NCBI GenBank assembly: GCA_963721105.1
Contig: CAVRHY010000012.1
Coordinates: forward strand, 107,381-171,380
Direction: 5' to 3'
DNA length: 64,000 nt
Source: Thermohalobaculum sp963721105
Lineage (GTDB): Bacteria; Pseudomonadota; Alphaproteobacteria; Rhodobacterales; Rhodobacteraceae
This document shows positions 1-9,346 of the stretch, piece by piece. The notes under the pieces are model-generated. The model worked only from the letters and a program-made list of their open reading frames with translations, was not told the origin of the DNA and did not search any database. Numbering within the stretch: the first letter of the stretch is position 1; each line of letters begins with the position of its first letter. A program made the translations under genes and the position numbers.

Positions 1-530
1 TGATTGAGGAACATCTCCTTGGTCAGCGTCGAGCCCTTTCTGAGCGAGAGGAGCTCGAGCATCTGGTACTCCTTGCCCGTCAGGTGCACCGGGTGGCCGT
101 CGACCTCGACCGTCTTGGCGTCGAGGTTCACGGCGATCTTGCCGGTCTTGATGATCGACTGGGCGTGGCCCTTCGATCGGCGGATGATCGCGTGGATGCG
201 CGCCACAAGCTCCTCGCGGTTGAAGGGCTTGGTCAGGTAGTCGTCGGCACCGAGGCCGAAGCCCTTGATCTTGTTGTCGAGCCCGTCCAGGCCCGTCAGG
301 ATCAGCGTCGGCGTCTCGATCCGGCCCACGCGCAGCTTGCGCAGCACCTCGTAGCCATCCATGTCGGGCAGCGACAGGTCGAGGATGATCAGGTCGTAAT
401 CGTAGAGCTTCGCAAGCTCGAGTCCTTCCTCGCCGCTGTCCGTCACATACGTGTTGAGATCGGCCTGGCGCAGCATTAATTCGATGCTGTCGGCGGTCGA
501 GGGATCGTCCTCGATCATCAGGATGCGCAT
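1..530 (-). CDS. ctrA: CtrA cell-cycle response regulator (C-terminal end outside window)
   Basis: OmpR/PhoB-type DNA-binding response regulator that in alphaproteobacteria controls cell-cycle, division and motility genes. The 176 visible residues begin MRILMIEDDPS. The receiver domain has the acidic pair D8/D9, the phospho-acceptor Asp51 in the LIILDLSLPDMDGY stretch and the switch Lys in the DDYLTKPF motif. It is followed by the CtrA signature segments RRSKGHAQS, NLDAKTVEV and HLTGKEYQMLELLSLRKG. The reading frame is still open at base 1, within LTKEMFLN, so roughly the last 55-60 residues of the winged helix are missing. The start ATG (528-530) matches the conserved family N-terminus. It lies 97 bases downstream of the sciP-like gene on the same strand. 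Confidence 0.95.
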   Translation of the reverse strand, partial: MRILMIEDDPSTADSIELMLRQADLNTYVTDSGEEGLELAKLYDYDLIILDLSLPDMDGYEVLRKLRVGRIETPTLILTGLDGLDNKIKGFGLGADDYLTKPFNREELVARIHAIIRRSKGHAQSIIKTGKIAVNLDAKTVEVDGHPVHLTGKEYQMLELLSLRKGSTLTKEMFLN

Positions 531-627
531 GTCGTACTCCGTTCGAACCCAGACGAGGTAACCGACGCAATGGTTAATACGAACGCGTAAACGGAGTGTT
601 ACCAATCGTCGCCGAATATGCAAAAGC

Positions 628-1020
628 TCACTTCGCGGCGCCGCGCCCCCTGCCGAGCTTGGTCACGCAGAGTCCCCGCATGCCGGACCGCGACATCGCC
701 GCCTTCCAGCTGTCGAATTCCTCGGCCGTCAGCCGGTACCGCTCGAGCGCCCATTCGCGCGCGATCAGCCCGCCTTCCACGGCTGCCACGACGCGCGCCT
801 TGCGGCGCGGCACCCATCGGCGCGTGTCCGCGTCGGGCAGGTCCGCCCGCGTCATGCGCTCGCCATCCGGCCCGACCACGAAGGGTTCGCCGTCTCCGGC
901 GCGTTTCCCGCCATCCAGCCCGCTTCGATCCGCCCCGTTGCTGTCACGCTCGTTGCTGTCTAACTCGGTGCGATCGTGCCCGTTGCTGTCGAGCCGATGC
1001 TCGCCGTTAACCGCGTCCAT
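628..1020 (-). CDS. sciP: SciP-type CtrA inhibitor (DUF1153) with a repetitive N-terminal extension
   Basis: Small helix-turn-helix protein of the DUF1153/SciP family. In Caulobacter SciP binds CtrA and blocks activation of CtrA-dependent promoters. Residues about 47-125 carry the family hallmarks: VVGPDGERMTRADLP, TRRWVPRRKARVVAAVEGGL and ERYRLTAEEFDSW. The product from the ATG at 1018-1020 is 130 residues, longer than the usual 90 or so. The extra first 40 residues are hydrophilic and repeat Asp-Ser-Asn (DSNGHD, LDSNERDSNG), matching a repeated gttgctgtc-like motif in the DNA at about 949-995. A later start cannot be excluded, but must precede the conserved VGPDG motif. It is upstream of and co-directional with ctrA, so the regulator and its antagonist are adjacent. 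Confidence 0.85.
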   Translation of the reverse strand: MDAVNGEHRLDSNGHDRTELDSNERDSNGADRSGLDGGKRAGDGEPFVVGPDGERMTRADLPDADTRRWVPRRKARVVAAVEGGLIAREWALERYRLTAEEFDSWKAAMSRSGMRGLCVTKLGRGRGAAK

Positions 1021-1137
1021 CTTGTCCTCTCTCCGGTTCCCACACCGTGTGCGGGACCCTATGTCGCTGCCCTTAAAGGGAAATGAAGCGCGCGCAGGTT
1101 TCCATATCGGGTCAGTTGCCGCCGGATCGGTTTCGTA

Positions 1138-2262
1138 ATGACGCAGATGAACTCGCTGGGGATCGCCAGGCCGCCCGGAATGACACGGGTGGTCGTTGCG
1201 ATGTCGGGCGGCGTGGACAGCTCGACGGTCGCGGCGATGCTGGCGGCCGAGGGCTACGACATCGTGGGCATCACGCTGCAGCTCTACGACCATGGCGGGG
1301 CGACCGGCCGGCCGGGCGCCTGCTGCGCCGGGCGCGATATCGCCGACGCGCGCCGGGTCGCCGAGACGCTGGGCTTTCCACACTACGTGCTGGACTACGA
1401 GGATCGCTTTCGCGCCGAGGTCGTCGAAGAATTCGCCGACCAGTACCTGGCCGGCGCCACGCCGATTCCCTGCGTCCGCTGCAACCAGACGGTCAAGTTC
1501 CGCGACCTGCTGGCCACAGCGCGCGAGCTGGACGCCGACTGCCTGGCCACCGGCCACTACATCCGCCGCCGCGAGGGCCTCGCGGGCCCCGAGTTGCACC
1601 GCGCCGCCGACACGGTGCGCGACCAGTCCTATTTCCTGTTCGCGACGACGCGAGAGCAGCTCGACTTCCTGCGCTTTCCCCTCGGCCATCTGCGCTCGAA
1701 GGCCGAGACGCGGGCGCTGGCGGCGCGGCACGGGCTCGCCGTTGCCGACAAGCCGGACAGCCAGGACATCTGCTTCGTGCCGCAGGGCGGCTATGCCGCC
1801 GTCATCGAAAAGCTGCGCCCCGGCGCCGCCGAGCCGGGCGAGATCGTCGATATCTCCGGCCGAGTTCTGGGCGAGCACCGCGGCATCATCCACTACACGG
1901 TCGGCCAGCGCCGCGGCCTGGGCCTGGGCGGCGGCGACCCGCTCTACGTCGTGCGGCTCGACCCGGCGGAGCGGCGCGTCGTCGTCGGCCCGCGAGCGGC
2001 GCTGGCGACCCGCACGATCCGCGTCGGCGGCATCAACTGGCTGGGCGACGACGCCTTCGAGGCGGCGCCGGAGGAGGGTCACGAGGCGTTGGTCAAGGTG
2101 CGCTCCACGCGGCCGCCGGCACCAGCCCGCATCAGGCCGCGGCACGACGGCGCCGAGGTTGCGCTCCTGGCGCCCGAGGAGGGCGTTGCACCGGGCCAGG
2201 CCTGCGTGTTCTACGAGCCGGACGGCTCGCGCGTTCTTGGGGGAGGATGGATTCGTGCATAA
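1138..2262 (+). CDS. mnmA: tRNA-specific 2-thiouridylase MnmA
   Basis: Cytoplasmic enzyme that uses ATP and sulfur from a sulfur-relay protein to thiolate U34 of Lys, Glu and Gln tRNAs. The 374 residues contain the PP-loop SGGVDSS (23-29), the first catalytic Cys in PCVRCN (111-116), ATGHY (137-141) and the second catalytic Cys in DSQDICFVP (207-215). The C-terminal half has the usual HYTVGQRRGLGL beta-barrel signature. Length is normal for the family. The ATG at 1138 has a weak ribosome-binding site; an internal ATG at 1180, directly before RVVVAMSGG, is an alternative. It is transcribed divergently from sciP. Its last 8 bases overlap the next gene. Confidence 0.95.
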   Translation: MTQMNSLGIARPPGMTRVVVAMSGGVDSSTVAAMLAAEGYDIVGITLQLYDHGGATGRPGACCAGRDIADARRVAETLGFPHYVLDYEDRFRAEVVEEFADQYLAGATPIPCVRCNQTVKFRDLLATARELDADCLATGHYIRRREGLAGPELHRAADTVRDQSYFLFATTREQLDFLRFPLGHLRSKAETRALAARHGLAVADKPDSQDICFVPQGGYAAVIEKLRPGAAEPGEIVDISGRVLGEHRGIIHYTVGQRRGLGLGGGDPLYVVRLDPAERRVVVGPRAALATRTIRVGGINWLGDDAFEAAPEEGHEALVKVRSTRPPAPARIRPRHDGAEVALLAPEEGVAPGQACVFYEPDGSRVLGGGWIRA

Positions 2263-2824
2263 ATTTCCTGCGGGGCTGACCGCCGGGCTGGTCGCCGGGC
2301 TGCTGGCCGTGGCGCCCGCCGCTGCTCAGACGGCAGAGCAGGCTGCTGCGCCGACGGAAGGCCAGGCAGCACCCCAGACGGGCGAGCCCGGCCCGGCCGC
2401 GCTGGCCTTTGTCGAGCAGTTTTCCGACGACCACCTGTCGGGGATGCTGTCGCGTATCGGCGCCCACAACGAAGCGATGCGGGCGCTTGCCGAGTTCGAC
2501 AGCAAGGCGGTCGCCATCGCGTTCGACGCCGAGATCGACGAGGCGGTCCGGCAATACGGCGACCAGTGGGCGCGCAATATGGCGCTGGCCTGGGAGCCGC
2601 TGCTGACCGATGCCGAGATGGCGTCTCTGGTCGAGCTTGGCGCCGATTCGCCCTATGCCGACAAGTACGTGGCCAGCCGCGACGCGGCCGCCGCCAGCAT
2701 GGCCGAGCTGTCACGCGACCTGTTCAGGGAGATCCTGCAGCAGGTCCTGACCGGCACCGTCGCGGTACTGTCGCCAGACGAACCCGACCCCGGCAAGGCG
2801 GACAACGCAGCGCCCGCGAAGTGA
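2255..2824 (+). CDS. Hypothetical secreted helical protein
   Basis: Predicted 189-residue exported protein of unknown function. It starts at GTG 2255, with GGGGGAGGA about 7 bases upstream, and overlaps the end of mnmA by 8 bases, suggesting translational coupling. The N-terminus is a clear signal peptide (KFPAGLTAGLVAGLLAVAPAAAQT), followed by an Ala/Gln/Glu-rich linker to about residue 45. The rest is predicted helical. The segment LTDAEMASLVELGADSPYA loosely recalls DUF2059-type periplasmic proteins, but the similarity is too weak to name a family. There are no cysteines or visible catalytic motifs. Confidence 0.6.
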   Translation: MHKFPAGLTAGLVAGLLAVAPAAAQTAEQAAAPTEGQAAPQTGEPGPAALAFVEQFSDDHLSGMLSRIGAHNEAMRALAEFDSKAVAIAFDAEIDEAVRQYGDQWARNMALAWEPLLTDAEMASLVELGADSPYADKYVASRDAAAASMAELSRDLFREILQQVLTGTVAVLSPDEPDPGKADNAAPAK

Positions 2825-2886
2825 CCTGACAGGCCACGGCGGCGCTGCTAGACACTGGCACGCGAAACCAGAGCGGAGCCCGCCCC

Positions 2887-4281
2887 ATGACGCCGACCAG
2901 CACCGACGCCGTCCTCGCGCATCTCGATTCCGACCTCGACAACGCGCTGGAGCGGCTGTTCCGGCTGGTGCGCTTCCAGTCCGTCTCGACCGACCCGGCC
3001 TACGCGCCCGAGTGCCGCAAGGCCGCCGAGTGGTTGGCGGGGGACCTCGGCGCGATCGGCTTCGAGGCGCGCGTCGCCGACACGCAGGGCCACCCGATCG
3101 TCGTCGGCCACCATGCCGGGAGGGACGAGAACGCGCCGCACCTGCTGTTCTACGGCCATTACGACGTGCAGCCGGTCGACCCGATCGAGCTGTGGGAGGG
3201 TGAGCCGTTCGCCCCCGAGATCCGCTCGCGCGAGGACGGCAGCCGCTATATCCACGGCCGCGGCGCCGCCGACGACAAGGGCCAGCTGATGACCTTCGTC
3301 GAGGCGTGCCGCGCGTGGAAGGCGGTGGCCGGCGCCCTGCCCTGCCGCGTCACCATCCTGCTGGAGGGCGAGGAGGAGTCGGGCGGCGAGAGCCTGCCGC
3401 CCTTCCTGGAGGCCAACCGCGACGAGCTGGCGGCCGGCATCGCGCTGATCTGCGACACCGGCATGTTCGACCCGCGGACGCCGGCGATCACCACCATGCT
3501 GCGCGGAAACGTTGCCGACCAGGTGACGGTGCATGCCGCCTCGCGCGACCTGCACTCTGGCATGTATGGCGGCGCGGCGGCGAACCCGATCCACGTGCTG
3601 ACGCGCATCCTGGCCGACATCCACGCCGATGACGGGCGCGTCACGATCCCCGGCTTCTACGACGGCGTGCCCGAGCTGGACCCCGCCATCAAGGCGCAGT
3701 GGGAGAAGCTGCCCTTCCGGCACGAGGATTTCCTGGGCGCCGTCGGGCTGGCCGAGCCGGCGGGCGAGCGCGGCTACTCGGCGCTCGAGCAGCTCTGGGC
3801 GCGGCCGACGGCCGAGGTCAACGGCATCTGGGGCGGCTATACCGGCGCCGGCTTCAAGACCGTCATCCCGGCCGAGGCGAACGCCAAGATCAGCTTCCGG
3901 CTGGTCGGTGACCAGGACCCCGAGCGCGTCCGCGAGGCGTTCCGCGCCTTCGTCCGCGACCGCCTGCCGGCCGACTGCACGGCCGAGTTCAAGGCGCGCG
4001 GCGGCGGGCACGCGACCGTCATGCCGCTGGAGGACCCGGCCTTCGAGAAGGCGCGCCGCGCGCTGTCGGAGGAGTGGGGGCGCGAGGCGGCGTTCATCGG
4101 CTGCGGCGGCTCGATCCCGGTGGTGGGGCTGCTGAAGGACCGGCTGGGCATGGACTCGCTGCTGATCGGCTTTGGCAACGACGACGACCGGATCCACTCG
4201 CCGAACGAGAAGTACGAGCTGACGAGCTTTCACAAGGGCGCCCGCTCCTGGGCGCGCGTGGTGGCGGCGCTGGCAGGCTGA
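2887..4281 (+). CDS. M20 family metallopeptidase (dipeptidase-like)
   Basis: Zinc-dependent exopeptidase of the M20 (ArgE/DapE/carnosinase) family, 464 residues and probably cytoplasmic since no signal peptide is seen. Metal and catalytic motifs are intact: GHYDVQP (90-96) with the first His ligand, GRGAADDKG (124-132) with the bridging Asp, EGEEESGG (160-167) with the catalytic Glu pair, CDTGMF with a further acidic ligand, and a C-terminal IHSPNEKY with the last His. A dimerisation domain begins near DLHSGMYGG. The layout matches M20 dipeptidases acting on short peptides; the substrate cannot be read from the sequence. The ATG is preceded by GGAG. Confidence 0.9.
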   Translation: MTPTSTDAVLAHLDSDLDNALERLFRLVRFQSVSTDPAYAPECRKAAEWLAGDLGAIGFEARVADTQGHPIVVGHHAGRDENAPHLLFYGHYDVQPVDPIELWEGEPFAPEIRSREDGSRYIHGRGAADDKGQLMTFVEACRAWKAVAGALPCRVTILLEGEEESGGESLPPFLEANRDELAAGIALICDTGMFDPRTPAITTMLRGNVADQVTVHAASRDLHSGMYGGAAANPIHVLTRILADIHADDGRVTIPGFYDGVPELDPAIKAQWEKLPFRHEDFLGAVGLAEPAGERGYSALEQLWARPTAEVNGIWGGYTGAGFKTVIPAEANAKISFRLVGDQDPERVREAFRAFVRDRLPADCTAEFKARGGGHATVMPLEDPAFEKARRALSEEWGREAAFIGCGGSIPVVGLLKDRLGMDSLLIGFGNDDDRIHSPNEKYELTSFHKGARSWARVVAALAG

Positions 4282-4611
4282 AGGCCGGGTTCGGCGCCCC
4301 GCCGGCCGGGGCCGTCGCACGCCGGAACCCTTGGCCTCATATGCAGGACTATGCCTAACCATCTGAATTCGCTTATGTCTCCGAGCATGTTGACTAGGTG
4401 TGAGGCATTTGTTCCGTTGTGCCCCGACTGCAATCGGGTGGGTGCCCGTGCGGGCGCGGCGTTCGCCTTCGAGAGTTTGGCCCTTGGCCCGGCCCGGCCT
4501 GTTTGCTGGCGATCGGAGCAGTGGCAAGGTGGAACCCCGCCCTGCCTGCGCTGAAAGGGAAGGCGCCGTTCAGACCGAGGCGAGCGGGCCAAGGCGGGGC
4601 CCGCCGCCCCC
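4282..4611. other. Intergenic region between convergent genes
   Basis: A 330-base spacer between the convergent peptidase and antiporter genes. I see no coding region with family resemblance. The only structure noted is a 5-bp inverted repeat, CCCGA/TCGGG, at 4423-4438, and GC-rich runs near 4290-4310 and 4595-4612. None has the U-tract of a classical terminator. Confidence 0.4.
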
Positions 4612-6370
4612 CTAACCGTCCTTCAGGTCAAACCGCTCGCGCATCTTTTGGTAGCCGCGTTCGGCGCCGAATTCGCTCTGCAGGCGCAGCAGCTCGGCGT
4701 CCCGGCGGCGGAACTCGTCGATGACGTCGTCGGCGGCGCCGCCGTCGCCGAACTCGTCCAGCGCCCGGCGCGCCATCGCGATGCTCGACTCGAAGGTCTC
4801 GCGCACGGCGACGTCGGCGCCGGCCTTCAACAGCTCCAGCTCGGCGACGCGGTCGGTCGCGCGGGCCAAGATCAGGACATGCGGAAACCGCCAGCGCAGC
4901 GCACGCACCGCATGGCTGATCGCGTCCGGGTCATCGGCGCAGAGGAAGACCGCGCGCGCCCGGTCGGCGCCGGCAATCCTGAGGATGTCGCCTCGGCGAA
5001 TGTCGCCAAAGAACACCTTGTCGCCGAAGGTCCGCGCGATGCGAATGCGCTCGGGGCTGGAGTCGACCAGCGTCACCGTGTAGCCGCGCAGCCTGAGCAC
5101 ACGGGCGACGATCTGGCCGAAGCGGCCGAAGCCGACCACGATCACCGATCCCACCGCGTCGCGGGGGGCGTCGCCGACATGCTCGACGCCGGTCATGTCC
5201 GGTGCGCCGCGGCGGCGCAGGACCCAGTCGGTCAGCATCACGGCGAACGGCGTCAGCGCCATGCTGAACGTGACGATGGCGGTCAGAATGTAGGCATCGC
5301 GCTGGATCAGCACCCCCGAGGTCATTGCCACGGTGAACAGCACGAAGCCGAACTCGCCGCCCTGCCCCAGCACCGCACCGATACGCAGCGCGTCGGAGCC
5401 AGGCGACCGGAACACGCGGCAGAGCGCCCAGATGATCGCTGCCTTCAGCACGAAAAGGCCGAGCGCGCCGAAGATCACCGCCGGCCAGTATTGCAGCACC
5501 AGCGGCCAGGCGACGCTCATGCCGACCGCGATGAACAGCAGGCCCAGGAACAGGCCGCGGAACGGCTCGATATCGGTCTCGAGCTGGTGGCGAAACTCAC
5601 TCTCGGCCAGAAGCACGCCGGCCAGGAACGCGCCCATCGCCATCGACAGCCCGGCGATCTGCATGGCAATCGCGGCGCCGATCACCACCAGCAGCGCCGC
5701 GGCGGTGAATATCTCGTCGGACCTGGTCGCCGCGATGACGTGGAACAGAGGTCGCAGCATGAAGCGGCCGACGACGATCAGCGCCGCGATGGCGCCCACC
5801 GCCACGCCGGCCCTTGTCAGGACATCACCGTCGCCGCCCTGCCCACCCCAGGGCGACAGGATCGAGACCAGCGCCAGCAGCGGCACGATGGCCAGGTCCT
5901 GGAATAACAGGATCGAGAACGCCCGGTCGCCATGGCGCTTTGTCAGGTCGCCGCGCTCGCGCAGGATCTGCACCGCGAAAGCCGTCGAGGACAACGCCAG
6001 CGCCCCGCCGACCGCGATCGCCGCGTTGGTTGACAGCCAGCCCTGCCAGCTGATCAGCGCCGCCAGCACGCAGCCCGTCAGCAAGACCTGCACGAGCCCG
6101 AGCCCGAAGATCTCGGCCCGCAGGCGCCACAGCCGCGCCGGCTGCAGCTCGAGACCGATGACGAACAGCAGCAGCACCACGCCGAACTCGGCGAAGTGCA
6201 TCGCGCTCGTCGCATCGTCGATCAGCCCGGCGCCCGAAGGACCGATGACGGCACCGGCGACGAGATAGCCGACGATCGAGCCGAGTTCGCAGGCGCTTGA
6301 ACAGCGGCACGGCCACGACCGCCGCGCCGAGATACACTGCCGCATCCACCAGCAAGGGATCGGATGCCAT
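4612..6370 (-). CDS. KefB/KefC-type CPA2 monovalent cation:proton antiporter, frameshifted near its N-terminus
   Basis: Inner-membrane antiporter of the CPA2 family with a cytoplasmic RCK (TrkA-N) domain, about 586 residues once the frame is corrected. The membrane domain shows GYLVAGAVIGPSG, VVLLLFVIGLEL and LALSSTAFAVQIL. The NAD-binding domain begins VIVVGFGRFGQIVARVL and contains a VDSSPERI segment. The start ATG (6368-6370) gives MASDPLLVDAAVYLGAAV and then VPLFKRL. One base too many around 6285-6297 then throws the frame; the expected continuation LGSIVGYL is in the neighbouring frame. Either the copy is inactivated close to its start or the base is a consensus error. The gene is divergent from metG. 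Confidence 0.85.
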
Positions 6371-6512
6371 TTCCTGCCCTGTTCGCGACCGCTCTGCCCC
6401 GCCGGCATGGTGCAGTGCAACCGCCCGCGGCACAAGCGGCGACAGGCGCGCAGGCAGGGGTGACGGACCCGCCCGCCGGCGCTATGAGAGCCGCGTCCCA
6501 GCGGAGACCCGA

Positions 6513-8243
6513 ATGGCTCGCATCCTGATCACCTCGGCCCTGCCCTACATCAACGGGGTCAAGCATCTCGGCAACCTGATCGGCAGTCAGCTGCCCTCGG
6601 ACGCCTATGCCCGCTTCATGCGAGCCCGCGGGCACGAGGTCATGCTGATCTGCGCCACTGACGAGCACGGCACGCCGGCCGAGCTGGCCGCCGCCAAGGA
6701 AGGCAAGCCGGTCGCCGAGTATTGCGCCGAGATGTGGCAGGTGCAGAAGGACCTGGCCGACGGCTTCCGGCTGGACTTCGAGTGGTTCGGCCGGTCGTCC
6801 TCGCAGCGCAACCACGCGCTGACCCAGCACTTCGCCGGCCGGCTGGCCGATGCCGGGTTGATCGAGGAGGTCTCGGAGAAGCAGGTCTACTCGATCGCCG
6901 ACGGCCGGTTCCTGCCCGACCGCTACATCGAGGGCACCTGCCCGAACTGCGGCTACGAGCGCGCCCGCGGCGACCAGTGCGAGAACTGCACCAAGCAGCT
7001 GGACCCGACCGACCTGATCGACCCGCGCTCGGCGATCTCGGGCTCGACCGAGCTGGAGGTGCGCGAGACGAAGCACCTGTACCTGCGCCAGTCCCTGATG
7101 CGCGACCGGCTTCGCGAGTGGATCAACGCGCAGACCGACTGGCCGATCCTGTCGTCGTCGATCGCGCGGAAATGGCTGGACGAGGGCGAAGGGCTGCGCG
7201 ACCGCGGCATCACCCGCGACCTGGACTGGGGCATCCCCGTCCGGCGCGGCACCGAGCCGTGGCCGGGCATGGAGGGCAAGGTCTTCTACGTCTGGTTCGA
7301 CGCGCCCATCGAATATATCGGCGCTACTGCCGAATGGGCCGACGCGAACGGCCTGGGCGACGCGGCGTGGCAGCGCTGGTGGCGCGAGGACAAGGGCGCG
7401 GGCGACGTGCGCTATGTCCAGTTCATGGGCAAGGACAATGTGCCGTTTCACACGCTGAGCTTTCCCGTGACGATCATGGGCGCCAACTATGACGGCGCCG
7501 AACCGTGGAAGCTGGTCGACTTCATCAAGTCGACCAACTGGCTGACTTACGAGGGCGGCAAGTTTTCGACCTCTCAGCACCGCGGCGTCTTCATGGACGA
7601 CGCGCTGGACGTTCTGCCCAGCGACTACTGGCGGTGGTGGCTGCTGTCGAACATCCCCGAGACGGCGGACAGCGACTTTACCTGGGCAGGCTTCCAGACG
7701 GGCGTGAACAAGGACCTGGCCGACGTGCTGGGCAACTTCGTCAGCCGCGTAACCAAGTTCTGCCGCTCGAAGTTCGGCGAGACGGTGCCGGAGGGGCCAT
7801 ACGGCCCGGCCGAGGAGGCGCTGACCCGCTCGCTGGCGCGCCGCGTCGCCGCCTACACCGCGCACTGGGAGGCGGTGGAGATCCGCCGCGCGGCGGCCGA
7901 GCTGCGCGCCATCTGGGTCGAGGGCAACGAGTACCTGCAGCGTGCCGCGCCCTGGGCGGTGGTCAAGGAGGACCCGGCGAAGGCAGGCGGCATCATCCGC
8001 TGCGGGCTGAACCTGGTGCGGCTCTATGCCATCCTGTCGCGGCCATTCGTGCCGGATGCCTCGGACACCATGCTGCGCGCGCTGGGCATCGAGGACCAGG
8101 CGCTGGACTGGCCCGAGGACGTCACCGCCGCCATGCAGGCGCTGGTCGCCGGGCACGCCTTCACCGTGCCCGACAACCTGTTCGCCAAGATCGACGAGGA
8201 CAAGCGCGAGGCCATGGCGGCACGATTCGCGGGCGCTGGGTGA
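6513..8243 (+). CDS. metG: Methionyl-tRNA synthetase
   Basis: Class I synthetase charging tRNA-Met, 576 residues. The HIGH-equivalent is KHLGNL (17-22), within ALPYINGVKHLG. A zinc knuckle of the CxxC...CxxC type is present (C143, C146, C156, C159). The KMSKS-equivalent is the variant KFSTSQ (350-355). The anticodon-binding motif region around NFVSRVTKF is intact. The zinc knuckle with KFSTS resembles the archaeal/eukaryotic-like MetG branch rather than the shorter KMSKS form I would expect in many alphaproteobacteria. The start is supported by CGGAGA about 5 bases before the ATG. No C-terminal tRNA-binding domain is appended. Confidence 0.95.
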   Translation: MARILITSALPYINGVKHLGNLIGSQLPSDAYARFMRARGHEVMLICATDEHGTPAELAAAKEGKPVAEYCAEMWQVQKDLADGFRLDFEWFGRSSSQRNHALTQHFAGRLADAGLIEEVSEKQVYSIADGRFLPDRYIEGTCPNCGYERARGDQCENCTKQLDPTDLIDPRSAISGSTELEVRETKHLYLRQSLMRDRLREWINAQTDWPILSSSIARKWLDEGEGLRDRGITRDLDWGIPVRRGTEPWPGMEGKVFYVWFDAPIEYIGATAEWADANGLGDAAWQRWWREDKGAGDVRYVQFMGKDNVPFHTLSFPVTIMGANYDGAEPWKLVDFIKSTNWLTYEGGKFSTSQHRGVFMDDALDVLPSDYWRWWLLSNIPETADSDFTWAGFQTGVNKDLADVLGNFVSRVTKFCRSKFGETVPEGPYGPAEEALTRSLARRVAAYTAHWEAVEIRRAAAELRAIWVEGNEYLQRAAPWAVVKEDPAKAGGIIRCGLNLVRLYAILSRPFVPDASDTMLRALGIEDQALDWPEDVTAAMQALVAGHAFTVPDNLFAKIDEDKREAMAARFAGAG

Positions 8244-8497
8244 CGCGGAGCTGCCGCGAATTGGGCACGGTCCGAGCGGGCGCTGGCGGCGGCGCGCGGG
8301 CGCCCGGGTGAGTGCCCCGCGGGGGCGGGGCGGGGATCGCCTGCGTTATTGCCCGCGCAACGATGACATTGGCGGCCCGGTCGGGTTCCACCCCGCTCGG
8401 CCTCCGTGCTAGACTGGCAACGGTCCCGGCGGCGCGGCGGACGGCATGGCGCTACCCGGCGACATCGACGACGGGATGGTGGACTGGGTCCAAATAC

Positions 8498-9280
8498 ATG
8501 CTCGGCAGATTATTCTTTTTCACTTTCATGTGCCTGATCGTCGCCGTCGGGGCACCACCCGCATCGGCGACAGCGCAGAGTTTTCAGATAGCCTCGAAGT
8601 TGCTGTCGCCGCCCATGGGTCGGCTGATGGCGCGCAAGCGGCTGATGGACCCGTCGCTGCCGTCGACGATGAAATCCAAGGGGCGGCGCTATGGCCCCGA
8701 GGCGTTCAAGTGGTTCTGGAACGAGATCTCGGCGGCGCGCTCGGACGCCCATTCGGCGCGGTGGGCCGAGGTGCTGACCGTCATCGAGAGCGGCCGGGCC
8801 AGGGGCAAGCCGATCTTCGGTTCGCGCATCACTGCGAAGAAGATCCTCGAGACCTACGGGCCGTATCTCGAGCGCGAGGCAAAGCGGCTGAGCGTCTCGC
8901 TGCCGCTGCTGATCGCGGTAATCGAGGTCGAATCCGGCGGCAATGCCGGGGCGCGCAGCCCCAAGGGCGCGGGCGGGCTGATGCAGCTGATGCCGGGGAC
9001 GGCGGCGCGGTTTGGCGTCTCGGACGCCTATGCGCCGTCGCAGAACATCCGGGGCGGGGCGGCGTACCTGGACTGGCTGCTGCGCCGGTTCAAGGACGAC
9101 GCGGTGCTGGCGCTGGCCGGCTACAATGCCGGCGAGGGCGCGGTTGACCAGTATGCCGGCGTGCCGCCCTACAACGAGACCCGCGACTATGTCGCCAAGG
9201 TCGCCGGCGCCTACGCTACGGCACGTGCGCTGTGCGCCAGGCCGCCCCGCAGCCCACGCGACGCCTGCAAGATCGAGTAG
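8498..9280 (+). CDS. Lytic transglycosylase (SLT domain)
   Basis: Periplasmic murein lytic transglycosylase, 260 residues. The N-terminus LGRLFFFTFMCLIVAVGAPP followed by ASA is a signal peptide, which fixes the start at ATG 8498 over longer upstream readings. The SLT fold (about residues 140-245) contains the catalytic Glu in IEVESGGN, then SPKGAGGLMQLMPGTA, and the distal ALAGYNAGEGAV and TRDYV motifs that line the glycan cleft. The arrangement is that of soluble Slt/MltC-like enzymes that cleave peptidoglycan to 1,6-anhydro products. It converges with the T6SS kinase gene. A role in letting the T6SS cross the cell wall is only a positional guess. Confidence 0.88.
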   Translation: MLGRLFFFTFMCLIVAVGAPPASATAQSFQIASKLLSPPMGRLMARKRLMDPSLPSTMKSKGRRYGPEAFKWFWNEISAARSDAHSARWAEVLTVIESGRARGKPIFGSRITAKKILETYGPYLEREAKRLSVSLPLLIAVIEVESGGNAGARSPKGAGGLMQLMPGTAARFGVSDAYAPSQNIRGGAAYLDWLLRRFKDDAVLALAGYNAGEGAVDQYAGVPPYNETRDYVAKVAGAYATARALCARPPRSPRDACKIE

Positions 9281-9295
9281 CGGCAACACTCGGCA

Positions 9296-9320
9296 CGTGC
9301 GCCCGGGAGCCGGGCGTGCG
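9296..9320. terminator. Possible bidirectional hairpin terminator
   Basis: An 11-bp stem (9296-9306 with 9310-9320, two G-U type pairs) and a 3-base loop sit in the 66-base gap between the convergent transglycosylase and kinase genes. There is no U-run, so intrinsic termination is uncertain. Confidence 0.4.
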
Positions 9321-9346
9321 TCGGGCCGATGCGGGCCGCCCGGCCG

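Noticed and set aside
531..627. CtrA-binding boxes (TTAA-N7-TTAA) upstream of ctrA for autoregulation
   Set aside because: Only isolated TTAA half-sites occur (for example in ggttaatacg), none with correct spacing.
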